DNA from: JANQJA01 sp040880285 | GTDB taxonomy: Bacteria; Pseudomonadota; Gammaproteobacteria; Pseudomonadales; Azotimanducaceae | Assembly: GCA_040880285.1 (NCBI GenBank) | Contig: JBBDIT010000051.1 | Location: 1 to 64,000, forward strand | Length of the DNA stretch: 64,000 nucleotides | Direction of reading: 5' to 3' | Part shown: positions 62,947 through 64,000 of the stretch, piece by piece | Numbering within the stretch: position 1 is the first letter of the stretch | Layout: every line of letters starts with the position of its first letter | The notes under the pieces: model-generated | Databases searched by the model: none | What the model was told of the DNA's origin: nothing | What the model saw: only the letters and a program-made list of their open reading frames with translations | Program-made: the position numbers and the translations under genes

Positions 62947-64000
62947 GTTGAGATTTACGCTCATAGCGATTTTGGCGTTGGCCCCCGGTTTTGTTCAGTC
63001 AGCGCAATGGAGACATGGATTTTCCTACTTTGGTGATCTGAAATATGCGTCTGACTTCCGCCATTTTGATTATGTTAATCCCGAGGCCCCCAAGACGGGC
63101 GAACTCCGGCTGTCACAATTAGGTAATTTCGATAGTCTCAACCCGTACATCCGCAAGGGACGAAAAGCGGTTGGTTTCTCTTATTACCTCATGATGCCCA
63201 CCTTTGATCGGTTGATGTACGCGTCAGACGATGAACCCTCGACACAATACGGATGGCTTGCTGAGGCTGTGATGGTAGCTGACGATTATAGTTGGGTGAA
63301 GTTTCGCTTGCGTCCGGAAGCGAGATGGCATGATGGCGTCCCCATTACTGCGAGAGACGTGATCTTTACATTTGAGCAGATCAAGGCACATGGTTCACCA
63401 ACTTTGACACTCGAATTCAGCCAGGTCGTTGCGGTAGAAGCTACTGGTGAACGAGAAGTAAAGTTCTCTATCAGCGGAGAGACATCCGCCAAGACCGCCT
63501 TCAGCCTTGGCATGTTACCGATAACTGCTGCGCACTATTGGGAGAATCGAACATTTGAAGAGACGAAGTTGGAACCACCACTGGGTAGTGGTCCTTATCG
63601 AGTGGTCGAGGTGGATCCTGGTCGAAGAATCAGGTTCGAATTGGTTGAAGATTACTGGGGGAAAGACATTCCTGTGAATCGGGGTAGACATAACATTCAG
63701 CACGTCAGCTATGACTACTTTAGCGACATCAATGTTACCCTTGAAGCAGTGAAATCGGGAAATCTTGACGCACTACCCGAGACCCAGGCGAAGCGATGGG
63801 CTACACAATATGATTTTCCTGGTTATCGCAGTGGTTTGTATGTAAAGGACTTTCTGGTGACTGAGCGTCCCGTAGGTCTGGCGCTGGGACATGTATTCAA
63901 CCTCCGTCTGCAAAAGTTTCAGGATCCACGGGTACGAGAAGCGTTGGCGCTGGTCTACGATTTCGAATGGCTAAATGAGATTCTGATGTACGGCTTCTAC
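62947..64000 (+). CDS. Peptide ABC-transporter substrate-binding protein, YejA-like (partial)
   Basis: Open to the right edge, about 351 residues visible. TTG start at 62947 with GAGGA six bases upstream, and a signal peptide (FTLIAILALAPGFVQSAQ). SBP_bac_5 fold: DYVNPEAPKTGELRLSQLGN, FDSLNPYI, LRPEARWHDGVPITARDV, LGSGPYRVVEVDPGR. The RHFDYVNPEAPK start is typical of YejA, which delivers oligopeptides (microcin C in E. coli) to an inner-membrane permease; yejB/E/F would be expected beyond the window. It is downstream of the Ser-less hydrolase in one operon. Confidence 0.92.

Noticed and set aside
1..64000. CRISPR array, prophage or plasmid origin
   Set aside because: No regularly spaced repeats of CRISPR length, no phage structural or replication genes, no iterons were seen.

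Overview
The window looks like a draft-assembly fragment from an aerobic, free-living gammaproteobacterium. Support comes from gammaproteobacterial-type cmoA/cmoB, rluA, pdxH, lon with a sigma-32 promoter and transaldolase. Four TonB-dependent receptor (TBDR) genes and many acyl-CoA enzymes resemble uncultured marine or soil lineages that live on lipids, steroids or other hydrophobic carbon. No species can be named. Two 100-N scaffold gaps (33377-33476 and 56087-56186) and two single-base frameshifts mark it as an imperfect assembly.

Layout. 1-4183: two tandem paralogous TBDR genes on the minus strand, the first cut by the window edge and the second broken by one extra base. 4495-8012: membrane phosphoesterase, acyl-CoA dehydrogenase and CaiB/BaiF CoA-transferase. 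8018-15506: a DUF1631-type protein, alpha/beta hydrolases, a 5'-nucleotidase-like exported phosphatase, rluA and a transglutaminase-like/TPR lipoprotein. 15651-18452: a third TBDR whose 5' leader can fold into a three-way junction plus hairpin. 18853-22410: a MoxR-type AAA+ ATPase with its VWA partner. 22667-24132: a kinase and small protein resembling LvaA/LvaB. 24129-26396: cmoA, a membrane protein, then cmoB. 26550-29664: an HNH nuclease and lon. 29687-33223: CoA-transferase, a PQQ-type sugar dehydrogenase, two small ORFs and tRNA-Arg. 33224-33678: hairpin-rich repeats around gap 1. 33679-37732: transaldolase, a pair of acyl-CoA dehydrogenases and a START-like lipoprotein.

37746-43604 is the clearest catabolic unit. 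A TBDR, an acyl-CoA synthetase and a hydrolase lie in one minus-strand operon, divergent from a TetR regulator, with three identical-pitch palindromes in the shared promoter. 43699-51276: DUF1993, flavin-type beta-barrel proteins, an ACAD10/11-like dehydrogenase, a hydrolase lacking its nucleophile, a frameshifted SDR, an exported aldo/keto reductase, a phosphotransferase and pdxH. 51595-53760: katG. 53912-55823: a beta-propeller glycosidase-like protein with a duplicated alpha/beta-barrel protein. 55824-56836: a gene-poor stretch with gap 2. 56837-64000: a DUF5916 outer-membrane protein, serine hydrolases, the second nucleophile-less hydrolase and a YejA-like peptide-binding protein cut by the right edge.

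Taken together, the TBDRs would bring large or hydrophobic substrates across the outer membrane. CoA ligase, CoA-transferases, acyl-CoA dehydrogenases and a possible hydroxyacyl-CoA kinase would degrade them, and TetR/operator sites would switch uptake and activation. The most interesting unexplained signals are the structured leader of the third TBDR, the phased operator array at 42834-42889, and three hydrolase-fold proteins lacking their catalytic nucleophile.
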